A stretch of 64,000 nucleotides of DNA from Bin87 sp965208015. GTDB lineage: Bacteria > Chloroflexota > Dehalococcoidia > Lucifugimonadales > UBA3495. Every line of letters starts with the position of its first letter. The first letter of the stretch is position 1. The position numbers and the translations under genes are program-made. Location of the stretch: contig CBDBNT010000003.1 in the NCBI GenBank assembly GCA_965208015.1, forward strand, positions 248,001 to 312,000, in the 5' to 3' direction. The notes beneath the pieces are model-generated. The model was not told the DNA's origin, searched no databases, and was given only the letters and a program-made list of their open reading frames with translations. This document shows, one piece after another, positions 8,170 to 17,257 of the stretch.

Positions 8170-9525
8170 TCAATAGTTAGGCGGCGCCTGGTTCAACCCA
8201 ACGATCCGCTCGCACCACTGCGCCGCGCCCAGAACCCGGCCCTCTTGCGCCCACGGGCCGCCAAACTGCACGGCCATGGGCATCCCCAGTTCGCTCAGGC
8301 CCGTCGAGACCACCACCGTGGGCAACCCGGAGACCGACCACGGCACCTGAAACGCAGCGTCTCCGGTGGTGTTCAGATCACGCGGAGCCGGAGCCGGCAT
8401 CGCCGGCGTCATGACGACATCAACCTTGCCGACCATCTCGCTCATGTCGGCGCGGAACTGCCGCCGCAGCCGCTGGGCCTTGAGGTACGCCGACGTCGGC
8501 ATGATCATGCCCATCTCCATTCTGGCGCGGACGCGCGGGCCGTAGTCGGCGGCGCGGGTGCGGTGATTGACCTCGTGCACTGCCGCGCACTCGGCGCCCG
8601 ACACGATGCCATGGTAGCAGTGCGCCAAGGCGAAGCTGTCGGGCAACGAAATCTCCTCGACCTCGGCTCCGGCCTCCGCCAGCTGATTGGCCACGGCTTC
8701 GGTGTGCGCCCACATCTCCGGCGTGGCGTAGTCTTCGTAAAACTGCCGCACCAGCCCGATGCGCGGCGGCCGGTCGTGCTCGGCCATCTGCGCCACGAAG
8801 TCGGGCGCGGGTTCGCGCAGGCTGCCGGGATCGTTGTCGTCCGCACCGCTCAGCACGGTCAGCATCAGCGCGGCGTCGGCCACCGTCCGGGTCAGGATGC
8901 CCACGTGGTCCAGCGACCAGCTCACCGGAGCCACCCCGTACCGTGAGATGCGTCCGTAGGTGGGCTTCACGCCCACGATGCCGTTGTAGGCTGCTGGCCG
9001 GCAGGTGGACCCGCCGGTCTGCGATCCCAGTGCCGCCGGAACCATCCGCGCCGCCACCGCCGCGGATGACCCGCTGCTGGACCCGCCGGGGGTGTGCTCC
9101 AGGTTCCACGGGTTGCGCGTCGGGGAGGGGTCCGATGAGGCGAACTCAGTGGTGACCGCCTTGCCCAGAATGATTCCGCCGGCCGCTTTGATCTTGGACA
9201 CCGACGTCGCGTCGAAGTCCGGCACAAAGTCGGCGTTTACTTTCGATCCGCAGGCGGTGAGCATGCCTTCGGTGTAGAAGATGTCCTTCAGTCCCACGGG
9301 AACGCCGTGGATGGGGCCGCGTATCTCACCCCGGTGAACCTCCGCCTCCCGTTGCTGCGCTGCCGACAGCACGGCGTCCCGGTCGATGGTGACCCACGCC
9401 TTTAGGTCGCTGTCCAGCGCGTCGATGCGCGCCAGCAGCGACTCCGCCAGCGCCACCGGCGACAGGGTTCCTTCGCGAATCTGGGCGGCGGCTTCTGCCA
9501 CCGAAAGCTCGTGGAGTTCAGGCAT
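8170..9525 (-). CDS. Amidase signature family hydrolase
   Basis: This 451-residue protein has the amidase-signature catalytic triad: Lys in VGLKDIFYT (about residue 78), the cis-Ser in the Gly/Ser-rich loop PGGSSSGSSAAVAA, and the nucleophile Ser in SQTGGSTCRPAAYNG. It hydrolyses carboxamides. It resembles GatA, but the gene is isolated from gatB/C, so a catabolic or detoxifying amidase is more likely. GAGGTT precedes the ATG at 9525. Its length is normal for the family. Confidence 0.9.
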   Translation of the reverse strand: MPELHELSVAEAAAQIREGTLSPVALAESLLARIDALDSDLKAWVTIDRDAVLSAAQQREAEVHRGEIRGPIHGVPVGLKDIFYTEGMLTACGSKVNADFVPDFDATSVSKIKAAGGIILGKAVTTEFASSDPSPTRNPWNLEHTPGGSSSGSSAAVAARMVPAALGSQTGGSTCRPAAYNGIVGVKPTYGRISRYGVAPVSWSLDHVGILTRTVADAALMLTVLSGADDNDPGSLREPAPDFVAQMAEHDRPPRIGLVRQFYEDYATPEMWAHTEAVANQLAEAGAEVEEISLPDSFALAHCYHGIVSGAECAAVHEVNHRTRAADYGPRVRARMEMGMIMPTSAYLKAQRLRRQFRADMSEMVGKVDVVMTPAMPAPAPRDLNTTGDAAFQVPWSVSGLPTVVVSTGLSELGMPMAVQFGGPWAQEGRVLGAAQWCERIVGLNQAPPNY

Positions 9526-9889
9526 GGTTCAACCTCGCTGAAGGCGGCAAGCGCGTCGCGGTCGGTTCGCGACGCACCCGTGCGGGTCTGGGTTCGTTCC
9601 CCTGCTCATCTCGATTCATGAAGGTGTTCCCTTGTTCAACAGCGGCGTAAGTGAACGCGAGTCCGCGAGGGGGTCAAGGGGATTGTGCCCACGAAGTTCC
9701 GCAAGCGCAAGGTTCTCCCGCGATACGAGGACAACAGCACCAGCAACGGAGTGTCTGCCCCGGAAGCCAGTGGGCGCGTCGAGGCGCCGTTCGCAGCGGA
9801 ACGGGTACAGCCACCGCGACGCCAGCCACTCCCCGCGCTCTTTCCACCAGCATGTCCCCCGTAGTAAAACCCATAAAGAGAAAGCCGCC
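9526..9889. other. 364-bp intergenic region before the SNF2 gene
   Basis: Open frames run through this region on both strands, including an in-frame extension of the helicase back to 9632. Their translations are Arg/Pro/Ser-rich with no recognisable domain and look like GC-rich noise. It should hold the divergent promoters for the amidase and the helicase operon. Confidence 0.45.
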
Positions 9890-12800
9890 ATGATCATCAT
9901 CCATGCCGCCCAACTGGCCGGACAACTGACCCTGTGGGGAGAGGACTCCGACCAACCCCCGCATCCCGACCAAGCGCTCGACGGACGCCATCCCCGTTGC
10001 GCCGATGCCAGGCATTTGGCGGACGCCGTCGGCATTACGCCCGATGAGTCCGCCGCTGCTGAGATGGAAGCCACAATCTGGCTGCCCAGCCGGGGGAACA
10101 GCCCATTGCCGTCCGAAGCGTTGGCGGGCCCCGCGCCCAAGTCGAGGGCCAAACCCCGCATCAAGCCCTGGGGCGTGCCGGTCGTCAGGCTCTCCGGCGG
10201 GCAGGCCATCGACCTGCTGCACCGTTGCCAGAACGGTCGCGTGCTGACGCCGGGTACGGTGCTCGGCCCCGATGTGGCCTACTGGCGACACGTCATGCTC
10301 TTCGCCGCCGGGCTCGCTGTTCGGCAGCAGTTCCTGCCCAACGTCGTCCGGCATGGTGACAGTGCCAAGGCCGTGTGGACGCCGCTCTACGTCGGCGACG
10401 ACGCCCACCGATTGGCTGAACTGGCCAGCACGATGCCGGCCTCGGTCCGAGCTATGACCACCGCTTCAGCGGACCGGCCGCCAACTACCCCGCCGCAGGC
10501 CGTCCTCAAGGAGTTCATCTCCAGCCTCGTGAACCACATCGTCCGTCAGGACGCCAAGGGAGGCATTCCGGAGTTCGACTCGGCCCACGACGCCTGGCTC
10601 CACGCCCTGACGACGGTGGACGGCGCGATACACGCCGCAGACCCCCAGCTGCAACAGCTGCGCCGGCAGGTGGCGGAATGGCACCGGCCCATCGCCGTGG
10701 CAGCAAACTCCCCTTACCGCCTGTCCCTCCGCCTTGAAGAGCCGCCAGAACCTGACGAGGACGACCTGCCGACTGCTCTCAGCGAACAGGATTGGTACCT
10801 CCGCTACCTGCTCCAGCCCCACGACGACCACAGCCTGTTGCTGCCCGTTGACGCCGCTCTTGAGCGACAGTCGCCGGACTTCAACCCGGCCGAGTTCCTG
10901 CTCACCTCCCTGGCCCAGGCCGGCTCCGTGTGCCCGCCCATCGCCGACAGCCTGAACCAACGAAGCCCGGCCGGCACCTGTCTCGACGCTGAGCAGGCTC
11001 ACCAATTCCTCACCCAGCAGGCCCCCGCGCTGCAGCAGGCCGGCTTTGGCGTGATGCTGCCCGCCTGGTGGACCCGCCGGGGTACGAAGAGCCGTCCCAC
11101 AATCAGGGCGGAAGTCCGCACTCCGCCGATGCAGGGCGGCGCCAACATGACCATGGCGTCGCTCATCGACCTCGATGTCCAGGTTGCCATGGGCGACGAG
11201 GTGATCGAAGCCGAGGAACTGTTCGAACTGGCCGACCTGAAGGTGCCGCTGGTCCGCTTCCGCGGCCGGTGGGTCGAAATCGACGCCGACGAAATTCGAG
11301 CCGCCGCAGACTTCTGGCGCAATCGTGGCCAGCTCACCCTGCGGGAAGCCGTCCAGATCGGACTGGGCGCCGACCAACAGGCGGAAGCCGACAACGTCTC
11401 CCTGGCGACCACGGGCTGGCTCAGCGAGTTGCTGGAGTCCCTCCGGCACAAGGGCAAAATCGAACTGCTGGACGCGCCGCAGGGTTTCAACGGGGAATTG
11501 CGCCCCTACCAGCAGCTGGGCTACTCGTGGCTGGATTTCCTCCGCTGGTGGGGACTGGGCGCCTGCCTGGCGGACGACATGGGTCTCGGAAAAACCGTCC
11601 AGACCCTGGCCGCCATCCTGCGGGACCACCAGGAGGGCAACGAAAAACCCAACCTGCTGGTCTGCCCCACCTCGGTGATCAACAACTGGCAGCGCGAAGC
11701 GCAGAAGTTCACCCCCAGACTGCCGGTGATGCTGCACCACGGACCGGGTCGCGAACGCGGCGAAACATTCGCCCAGCACGCCGCCGAGCACCAGATAGTC
11801 ATCACCAGCTACGGCACCATGACGCGAGACCGGGAACTGCTGGCTTGCGTCGATTGGCGCTCAGTCACCGTCGATGAGGCTCAGAACATCAAGAACCCCG
11901 CCACGCGCCAGGCGCAGGCGGCGCGCTCGCTTCCGGCCGACTACCGCATTGCCCTCACCGGCACGCCCGTAGAAAATCACGTAGGCGACCTGTGGTCCAT
12001 CATGCAGTTCCTGAACCCCGGCCTGCTGGGCTCCCAGGCGGAGTTCAAACGCCGATACTTCAACCCTATCCAGGCCAACCGGGACGACGAAGCAACGGCG
12101 CGGCTGCAGAAGGCCACCGGGCCGTTCATCCTGCGCCGGCTGAAGACCGACCCGACGATCATCGACGACCTGCCCGACAAGCGCGAGACCAAGCAGTACT
12201 GCAACCTCACCCGAGAACAGGTCACCCTCTACGAGGCCGTGCTGCGCGACGTCGAAACACGGCTGGACGATGCCGAAGGCATGGCTCGCCGCGGCTCCAT
12301 CCTCGACACACTGGTCAGGCTCAAGCAGGTCTGCAACCACCCTCGCCAACTGCTGGGCGACAATTCGATCATCGCCGGCCGCTCCGGGAAGCTGGCCCGC
12401 TTGGAAGAGTTGCTGGACGAGATCATTCCCGCCGGTGACCGCGTCCTGATTTTCAGCCAGTTCGCCGAGATGGGAGCCATCCTGCAGCAGCACGTCCAGG
12501 AAACCTATGGGATCGAAACGCCCATGCTCCACGGCGGCGTGTCCCGCAAGAACCGCGACATCATGGTGGACCGTTTCCAGAACGACACCCACGGCCCGCA
12601 GGTGCTCATCCTGTCGCTGAAGGCGGGCGGTTCCGGCCTGAACCTCCCTCGGGCCAACCACGTCATCCACTACGACCGCTGGTGGAACCCGGCCGTGGAA
12701 AATCAGGCCACCGACCGGGCCTTCCGCATCGGTCAGACAAGAGATGTACACGTCCACAAGATGATCTGCGCCGGCACCCTCGAAGACCGCATTGACCTCA

Positions 12801-12925
12801 TGATCGAGACCAAGCAGCAGACCGCCGACCAGGTGGTGGGAGCCACCTCCGAGCACTGGCTCACCGAGCTCTCGAACACCGAACTGCGGGAAGTGCTGGC
12901 CCTCAGCGCCAGGCCGGAAGACTGA
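9890..12925 (+). CDS. SNF2-family DEAD/DEAH-box helicase
   Basis: This is an SF2 ATP-dependent DNA translocase of the Snf2/RapA class, 1011 residues from ATG 9890. Residues 1-500 are the bacterial SNF2-associated N-terminal region. The motor follows: motif I ADDMGLGKTVQT (about 563), Ia LLVCPTSVINNW, motif II VDEAQNIKN (DEAQ), motif III LTGTPVENHVGDLWS, motif V LSLKAGGSGLNL, and motif VI ATDRAFRIGQ. An upstream in-frame start at 9632 would add an unconserved Arg-rich tail, and MIIIHAAQLAGQLTLWGED is the natural-looking beginning. The stop is 44 bases from a SWIM-domain gene in the same direction; this pairing is common in bacteria and suggests a joint role in chromatin or transcription remodelling or DNA repair. 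Confidence 0.92.
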   Translation: MIIIHAAQLAGQLTLWGEDSDQPPHPDQALDGRHPRCADARHLADAVGITPDESAAAEMEATIWLPSRGNSPLPSEALAGPAPKSRAKPRIKPWGVPVVRLSGGQAIDLLHRCQNGRVLTPGTVLGPDVAYWRHVMLFAAGLAVRQQFLPNVVRHGDSAKAVWTPLYVGDDAHRLAELASTMPASVRAMTTASADRPPTTPPQAVLKEFISSLVNHIVRQDAKGGIPEFDSAHDAWLHALTTVDGAIHAADPQLQQLRRQVAEWHRPIAVAANSPYRLSLRLEEPPEPDEDDLPTALSEQDWYLRYLLQPHDDHSLLLPVDAALERQSPDFNPAEFLLTSLAQAGSVCPPIADSLNQRSPAGTCLDAEQAHQFLTQQAPALQQAGFGVMLPAWWTRRGTKSRPTIRAEVRTPPMQGGANMTMASLIDLDVQVAMGDEVIEAEELFELADLKVPLVRFRGRWVEIDADEIRAAADFWRNRGQLTLREAVQIGLGADQQAEADNVSLATTGWLSELLESLRHKGKIELLDAPQGFNGELRPYQQLGYSWLDFLRWWGLGACLADDMGLGKTVQTLAAILRDHQEGNEKPNLLVCPTSVINNWQREAQKFTPRLPVMLHHGPGRERGETFAQHAAEHQIVITSYGTMTRDRELLACVDWRSVTVDEAQNIKNPATRQAQAARSLPADYRIALTGTPVENHVGDLWSIMQFLNPGLLGSQAEFKRRYFNPIQANRDDEATARLQKATGPFILRRLKTDPTIIDDLPDKRETKQYCNLTREQVTLYEAVLRDVETRLDDAEGMARRGSILDTLVRLKQVCNHPRQLLGDNSIIAGRSGKLARLEELLDEIIPAGDRVLIFSQFAEMGAILQQHVQETYGIETPMLHGGVSRKNRDIMVDRFQNDTHGPQVLILSLKAGGSGLNLPRANHVIHYDRWWNPAVENQATDRAFRIGQTRDVHVHKMICAGTLEDRIDLMIETKQQTADQVVGATSEHWLTELSNTELREVLALSARPED

Positions 12926-12969
12926 AGACGCCGCCCGCTCAACCCACTGAGCCACGAAAGGTTTCCTCG

Positions 12970-13818
12970 ATGAACTACTACGACTACGAATACACTCGCC
13001 CCGTCGAGGCAAGGGGCGGCATCAGGGCCGCGTCCCGCCGCGGCGACTTCGGCTCGAGCTGGTGGGCCAAGCGTTGGATGGAGACACTCGAGCAGTTCCG
13101 CATCGGCGCCCGGCTGAGCCGGGGTCGTTCCTACGCCCGTCGGGGACAGGTCCTCTCGATTGACATCCGGAACGGCGTCGTGGAAGCGCAGGTGCAGGGC
13201 AGCCGCAAGCGCCCCTACGACGTAGAGATCAGCGTCAGGACCATCGGCCCAGATGACTGGGAACGGCTGCGCCAGGCGTTGGCCGAACAGCCGGTCATCG
13301 CCGCCAGCCTGCTCTCCGGCCGGATGCCGGAAAACATCGAGGATGCGTTCGAAGCCGTCGGCCTTTCGATGTTTCCCGAAAGGAGCGACGACCTCGAGAC
13401 CGATTGCTCGTGTCCCGACTGGTCAAACCCATGCAAGCATATTGCCGCCGTCTACCTGCTCCTGGGCGAAGAGTTCGACCGCGACCCGTTCCTCATCTTC
13501 CGGATGCAGGGCATGGATCGCGAAGAACTGTTGGGCGAGGAGTTCCGCCGGTCGGCCCAGACCATCGAAGGGCCACCACTGGCGCCCGAGCCGCTGCCGG
13601 AAGACCCGGAGACATTCTGGGCCAACCCGTTGCCGGCGTTGGCTGGCGCGGATCTCGGCACGGTGACGGGGCCCGAGATGCACGCCGCTCTGCCCCGGCA
13701 GTTGGGTCGGTTCCCCTTCTGGCAGGGAGAACAAGACCTGATGGCCGCCCTGGAGAAAATCTACGCAGCCGCGTCCCAGCAGGCCGCCGGCGTGTACCTC
13801 AACCAGGCCGAACCGTAG
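12970..13818 (+). CDS. SWIM zinc finger protein, partner of the SNF2 helicase
   Basis: This 282-residue protein opens with a conserved block (GDFGSSWWAKRWMETLE, RLSRGRSYARRGQV). It contains a SWIM zinc-binding motif CxCx(n)CxH in DCSCPDWSNPCKHIAAVYLL near residues 142-160. The C-terminal third is Pro/Glu-rich. SWIM domains bind nucleic acid or protein, and this family sits next to bacterial SNF2 ATPases, as here. AAAGG lies before the ATG at 12970. It is probably translated from the same mRNA as the helicase. Confidence 0.9.
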   Translation: MNYYDYEYTRPVEARGGIRAASRRGDFGSSWWAKRWMETLEQFRIGARLSRGRSYARRGQVLSIDIRNGVVEAQVQGSRKRPYDVEISVRTIGPDDWERLRQALAEQPVIAASLLSGRMPENIEDAFEAVGLSMFPERSDDLETDCSCPDWSNPCKHIAAVYLLLGEEFDRDPFLIFRMQGMDREELLGEEFRRSAQTIEGPPLAPEPLPEDPETFWANPLPALAGADLGTVTGPEMHAALPRQLGRFPFWQGEQDLMAALEKIYAAASQQAAGVYLNQAEP

Positions 13819-13851
13819 CCTGGCGGAAGGAAAGAATCGCCAAGCCTATGG

Positions 13852-14265
13852 CTACTGTCCGACTCTCCTGAACTTGGGCAGGGTTATCTCGTCGTTGACC
13901 GCCTCAAAGACTACCTCCACTTCCATTCCGATCTCGATGTCGTCCGCGTCACAGTCCACGAGATTGCTGATAAGGTGGACCCCCTCCTCCAGCTCAACTT
14001 CCACCACGCCCCAGGGGAGACGCTCCCGGAAGGCCGGGTTCACCGGCTGGCGGGTTATGACGTAGGTGTAGACCTTGCCCTTCCCCGGCGACTCCACCCA
14101 CTCCAGGTTGGACGAAGCGCACTCCGGGCAGTTGGGGCTTGGCGGATGGTGGAAGGAACGGCAGTCCAGGCAACGCCGCAGCACCAGCCGGTGCTGTCGG
14201 CACTGATCCCAGAATTCCTGGTTGTCCAGGTTGGGCACCGGCACGGGGAAATTAGCGGTAGTCAC
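13852..14265 (-). CDS. DUF35 Zn-ribbon/OB-fold acyl-CoA-associated protein
   Basis: This 137-residue protein has an N-terminal rubredoxin-like zinc ribbon (CLDCRSFHHPPSPNCPEC, about residues 32-49) and a C-terminal OB-fold (KGKVYTYVITRQPVNPAF, then WGVVEVELEEGVHLISNLVD). DUF35 proteins act with thiolase or lipid-transfer-protein partners on acyl-CoA. The thiolase gene lies seven bases upstream in the same operon, in line with a two-subunit thiolase complex. Reaction and substrate are unknown. Confidence 0.9.
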   Translation of the reverse strand: MTTANFPVPVPNLDNQEFWDQCRQHRLVLRRCLDCRSFHHPPSPNCPECASSNLEWVESPGKGKVYTYVITRQPVNPAFRERLPWGVVEVELEEGVHLISNLVDCDADDIEIGMEVEVVFEAVNDEITLPKFRRVGQ

Positions 14266-14272
14266 AGCTGAC

Positions 14273-15409
14273 TCACCTCCTCAGTATCAGGGCGCCCGAG
14301 CCGTCGCCACTGTCAACCAGACCCAACTCCGCGCCCTCCACTTGGGCCGGCGACTGTCCCCGCAACTGACGCACCATTTCGATGATCTGGTTCATGCCCT
14401 GAAGGTAGGCCTCGGATAGATGCCCCCCGGAAGTGTTGACCGGCAGTTCTCCGCCCACTTCAATTCTGCCCCCCTCGACGAAGGGCCCGCCCTCGCCGCG
14501 CTGGCAGAAACCGTAGTCCTCCAGCTTGGTGATAATCACCGGGCTGAAGTGGTCGTAGAAGCCCACCACGTCAATGTCCTGCGGTGTGACCCCGGCCTCA
14601 CCGAACAACTCGGGGGCCATCAGGGCTCCGCCGCTTTCGTCCCAGGAACGCCCGTGCCCGCCCATACCGGCCAGCAGCGTTTGGGCAGCGCTGGTGATGT
14701 ACACCGGCGGCTGTTTCAGGTTGGCCGCCCTTTCCGCCGAGGTGATGACGAAAGCGTTGGCCCCGTCAGCCTCCAGCGCGCAGTCCAGTATGTGCAAGGG
14801 GTCGAAGAACATCCTGGAGGTCAGGTAGTCCTCCATGGTGATGGGCCGCCCGTGCATGATGGCCTTGGGATTGAGACAGGCGTTATTTCGGAAGGCCACC
14901 GCCACCGCGCCAAAATGCTCCATCTTGGTGCCGAACTCGTGCATGTGGCGACGCGCCCGCAGTGCGCTGGATTGCCCCGGCACCAACAGGCCGTAGGGCT
15001 CGGTGAATGCGGAACTGCCCAGGCCCCGGCGGGTGGTGACGGTGCCGGAGCCGTAGCGTTGCCCGGAGCGGCCGTTGACGGAACGATACACCAGCACGTT
15101 GTTGACCAAGCCCTGGGCAACGGCCATCGCCGACTGTATGACCAAGCCGCAGGCGGCCCCGCCCAGCGGCCCCAATTCGCCGTAGTACCGCAGGTAGGGA
15201 ATACCCAGGCAGGCGGCCAATTCCCCCTGGGGTGTGGAGTCGGCGGTAAACTTCACGATGCCGTCAATATCCTGGGGAACGAGACCCGCATCGGCGATGG
15301 CGCGGTTGGCCGCCTCCACGGCCATGTTCAACTCGGTCCTGCCGGAGTCCCGGTTGTAGACCGTCTCTCCCACGCCAACGATAGCGCATTTGTCCTTCAA
15401 GGTGCTCAT
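14273..15409 (-). CDS. Thiolase-family (SCP-x/lipid-transfer type) acyl-CoA protein
   Basis: This 378-residue thiolase-fold protein begins MSTLKDKCAIVGVGETVYN. A longer open frame to 15484 is rejected because GGAGGG sits just before ATG 15409. The nucleophile-loop region reads LGGAACGLVIQSAMAVAQG (Cys near residue 90). The C-terminal His loop reads NTSGGHLSEAYLQGMNQI, as in the non-decarboxylating thiolase/SCP2-thiolase group. Partnered with the adjacent DUF35 protein, it may cleave or condense branched or sterol-like acyl-CoAs; this role is inferred from family context. Confidence 0.87.
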   Translation of the reverse strand: MSTLKDKCAIVGVGETVYNRDSGRTELNMAVEAANRAIADAGLVPQDIDGIVKFTADSTPQGELAACLGIPYLRYYGELGPLGGAACGLVIQSAMAVAQGLVNNVLVYRSVNGRSGQRYGSGTVTTRRGLGSSAFTEPYGLLVPGQSSALRARRHMHEFGTKMEHFGAVAVAFRNNACLNPKAIMHGRPITMEDYLTSRMFFDPLHILDCALEADGANAFVITSAERAANLKQPPVYITSAAQTLLAGMGGHGRSWDESGGALMAPELFGEAGVTPQDIDVVGFYDHFSPVIITKLEDYGFCQRGEGGPFVEGGRIEVGGELPVNTSGGHLSEAYLQGMNQIIEMVRQLRGQSPAQVEGAELGLVDSGDGSGALILRR

Positions 15410-15685
15410 GTACGGCCCTCCGGTGTTGGCGAAACACCCGCCGCCGCAAGGAATGGTGGTGGTTATCGGCGGTGGGCGGGGCACGAATTGGGCTGTGGCC
15501 TCTCCCTCGTAGTCCCGGGCTGGTAAACCAACAGCTTTGAATTGATGTTCGAGTAATTGGCAGGCTGACGGGAGAGCAGCGATTCCCGAATATTCCTTTG
15601 CAATCAGTCTAACCTCGACTAACCGTCATTTCAAAGATGTTCGACTACTAGCAGGCTCGCGCCACGCTCGTGACGCCGGTCTGGA

Positions 15686-16020
15686 TCAAGCGGAACGCCG
15701 AGCCCGCTTGAGAGCTCCGCTAATCCCTAACCGGTACGCGATCATTTCTTCGCTGACCCTGTACTCTTCGCGACCGTTGAGACTCAAGCCCGGAGAAGGC
15801 GATGCGATAGGCAGCCTCATTCGGGACGAGAATGCAGCCGCCCAGATACGCAGCTTCCGCCTCGACAAGGGAGTCGGCCCTCCTGGCTAAATCCCCCGTG
15901 CAGACAACTTCAGCGGCGTGAACGAGCAGAACGTGGGACAGTTCGTCCGCCGAGTTGCTTACCTGTCGTCTCGAACTTCGGGAATCGTTGTGGATTACGA
16001 TGCGTTTACCCCGCCCAAGC
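15686..16020 (-). pseudogene. ImmA/IrrE-family metallopeptidase remnant
   Basis: On the minus strand from about 16020 a frame reads RIVIHNDSRSSRRQVSNSAD followed by ELSHVLLVHAAE, then EAEAAYLGGCILVPNEAAYR. This is the core of ImmA/IrrE peptidases, normally HELSHxxLxH followed by an ExE-ALL-P helix. Here the first zinc-ligand His is Asp (DELSH). After FSG the reading continues in another frame with REEYRVSEEMIAYRLGISGA to a stop at 15686. The lost ligand, the frameshift and the missing N-terminus mark it as decayed. Confidence 0.72.
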
Positions 16021-16660
16021 GGGAACCCAGCATGAGGTCGATGTCCAGCCCCTGCAGCGCCATTCGGTCAACCACGTCCCTGAGCCATTTTCGTGAAGCT
16101 CGATCGTTCCCGCCGTTTTCCAGCAACACCACCTTGAGAACGACATCATCCCTGCCGCCCAGTTCACGGGACAGGCTCTCCAGCGAGTTGGCAGCGCAGC
16201 CGACCTCCGGGGACGTGTTGGCGCCCACCACCAGGTCGAGGCGCTCATCACGATTTGCGACCGGTAGCGGTTGCTCATTTCCCCGCGGTACGGTTGGCTC
16301 GACTGACGGGTCGCAATCGAAGAGGTCTCGGCTCCGCCTGAGGAACCCCTCTCTCTGCCCAATCGTCATCCGGCCCCGATACTTGCGATAGAAACGCGTC
16401 AGGCCCGCGCACTTGGCTTCACTGCCGCGGGAAGAGAGGCGAGGCTTGTCGTACTTGGCGTGGTGATGCACCAGGTAATCCGACAGTTCGCCGTACCTGA
16501 CGGTGCCCAGGTCGGCCAACCTGATGCACACGTCACGATCGGTAGTGCTGACCAGGGACTCGTCGAAACCGCCCGCCTTCAGCATCTTCTCCAATCGGAC
16601 AAACAGGTTTGATCCTTGGATGTGGGGATTCCGCACCAGGAGTTCGTCTACATCCAATTC
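15995..16660 (-). pseudogene. Glycosyltransferase-like gene fragment
   Basis: An open frame here carries conserved-looking segments: VRNPHIQGSNLFVRLEKML, KAGGFDESLVSTTDRDVCIR, LADLG, YRKYRGRM, and later LDLVVGANTSPEV, VVLLENGG and VDRMALQGLDIDLM. GGFDE-DRD resembles the acceptor end of family-2 glycosyltransferases. The upstream part of the open frame (to 16852) is a shadow of an epimerase fragment in another frame, and the C-terminus ends abruptly against the ImmA remnant. No start or complete domain is visible, so it is treated as an internal fragment. The functional name is tentative. Confidence 0.45.
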
Positions 16661-17013
16661 CTCACCACCATGACTCGATGCAAATGCGCGAAGACGTCTG
16701 CGTATTGCTCGCCCATCAGATTCTGAAGCGCATACGGCGACTTCGGATTGGGCGTCATATCCTCGCGCATCAGATGCGTGGGTTGGTCGCCATACACGCT
16801 TGACGACGATGAGTTGACCACCCGCCGAACGCCGTTCCGCTGCGCCGCACACAGCACGTTCAGTGTCCCCGTGACGTTCACTTGGTGCGTCCCGATGGGG
16901 TCGTCCACGGACCTCTGAATGCGAAGCAGGGCTGCCGTATGAAAAATCCAGTCTGCGGACCGCGTGGCCGCGAGCACGGTGTCTGTATCAGTCACCGAGC
17001 CGACGATCAGCTC
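16660..17013 (-). pseudogene. NAD-dependent epimerase/dehydratase internal fragment
   Basis: The frame reads SADWIFHTAALLRIQRSVDD, then HQVNVTGTLNVLCAAQRNGV, RRVVNSSSSSVYGD and SPYALQNLMGEQYADVF. This is the middle of an extended SDR (UDP-sugar epimerase type). The Rossmann GxxGxxG start is missing, and so is the C-terminal half. The active-site YxxxK is degraded to YALQN, with Asn for Lys. It directly abuts the glycosyltransferase-like fragment, suggesting a dismantled sugar-modification locus. Confidence 0.7.
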
Positions 17014-17257
17014 TGCCGCAGTTCGCCGACACACGCAGGCGTTCTGAATCAACTGCCCCGCCCAACTCTGATGGTGCTGGCGTGCCAAGGTAACGTGTGC
17101 CAATGTAACCTGAGACGACCCTGTCAGACCAATGGTGAATGGGCAGAACTGCGTCCGAAAATCGCCTTTGCAGCCGCCGCCAGCGGAGGCCCTAAAGGAC
17201 GCCTGCGGGGCAGCCTTCGCAGCTGCCCCGATAGTTTCACTGAGGTAAACGGGCGGA
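17014..17257. other. Gene-free end of the decayed region
   Basis: No homology-bearing frame is seen. Open frames extending the epimerase fragment in this direction are Cys/Ala-rich and without recognisable motifs. The whole 15.41-17.26 kb interval holds only remnants. Confidence 0.5.

Noticed and set aside
9632..9889. N-terminal extension of the SNF2 protein by 86 residues
   Set aside because: The extension is Ser/Arg/Pro-rich with no conservation signal, and a natural start exists at 9890.
10466..11791. 441-codon minus-strand frame over the SNF2 gene
   Set aside because: Antisense to well-conserved helicase sequence and lacking any domain.
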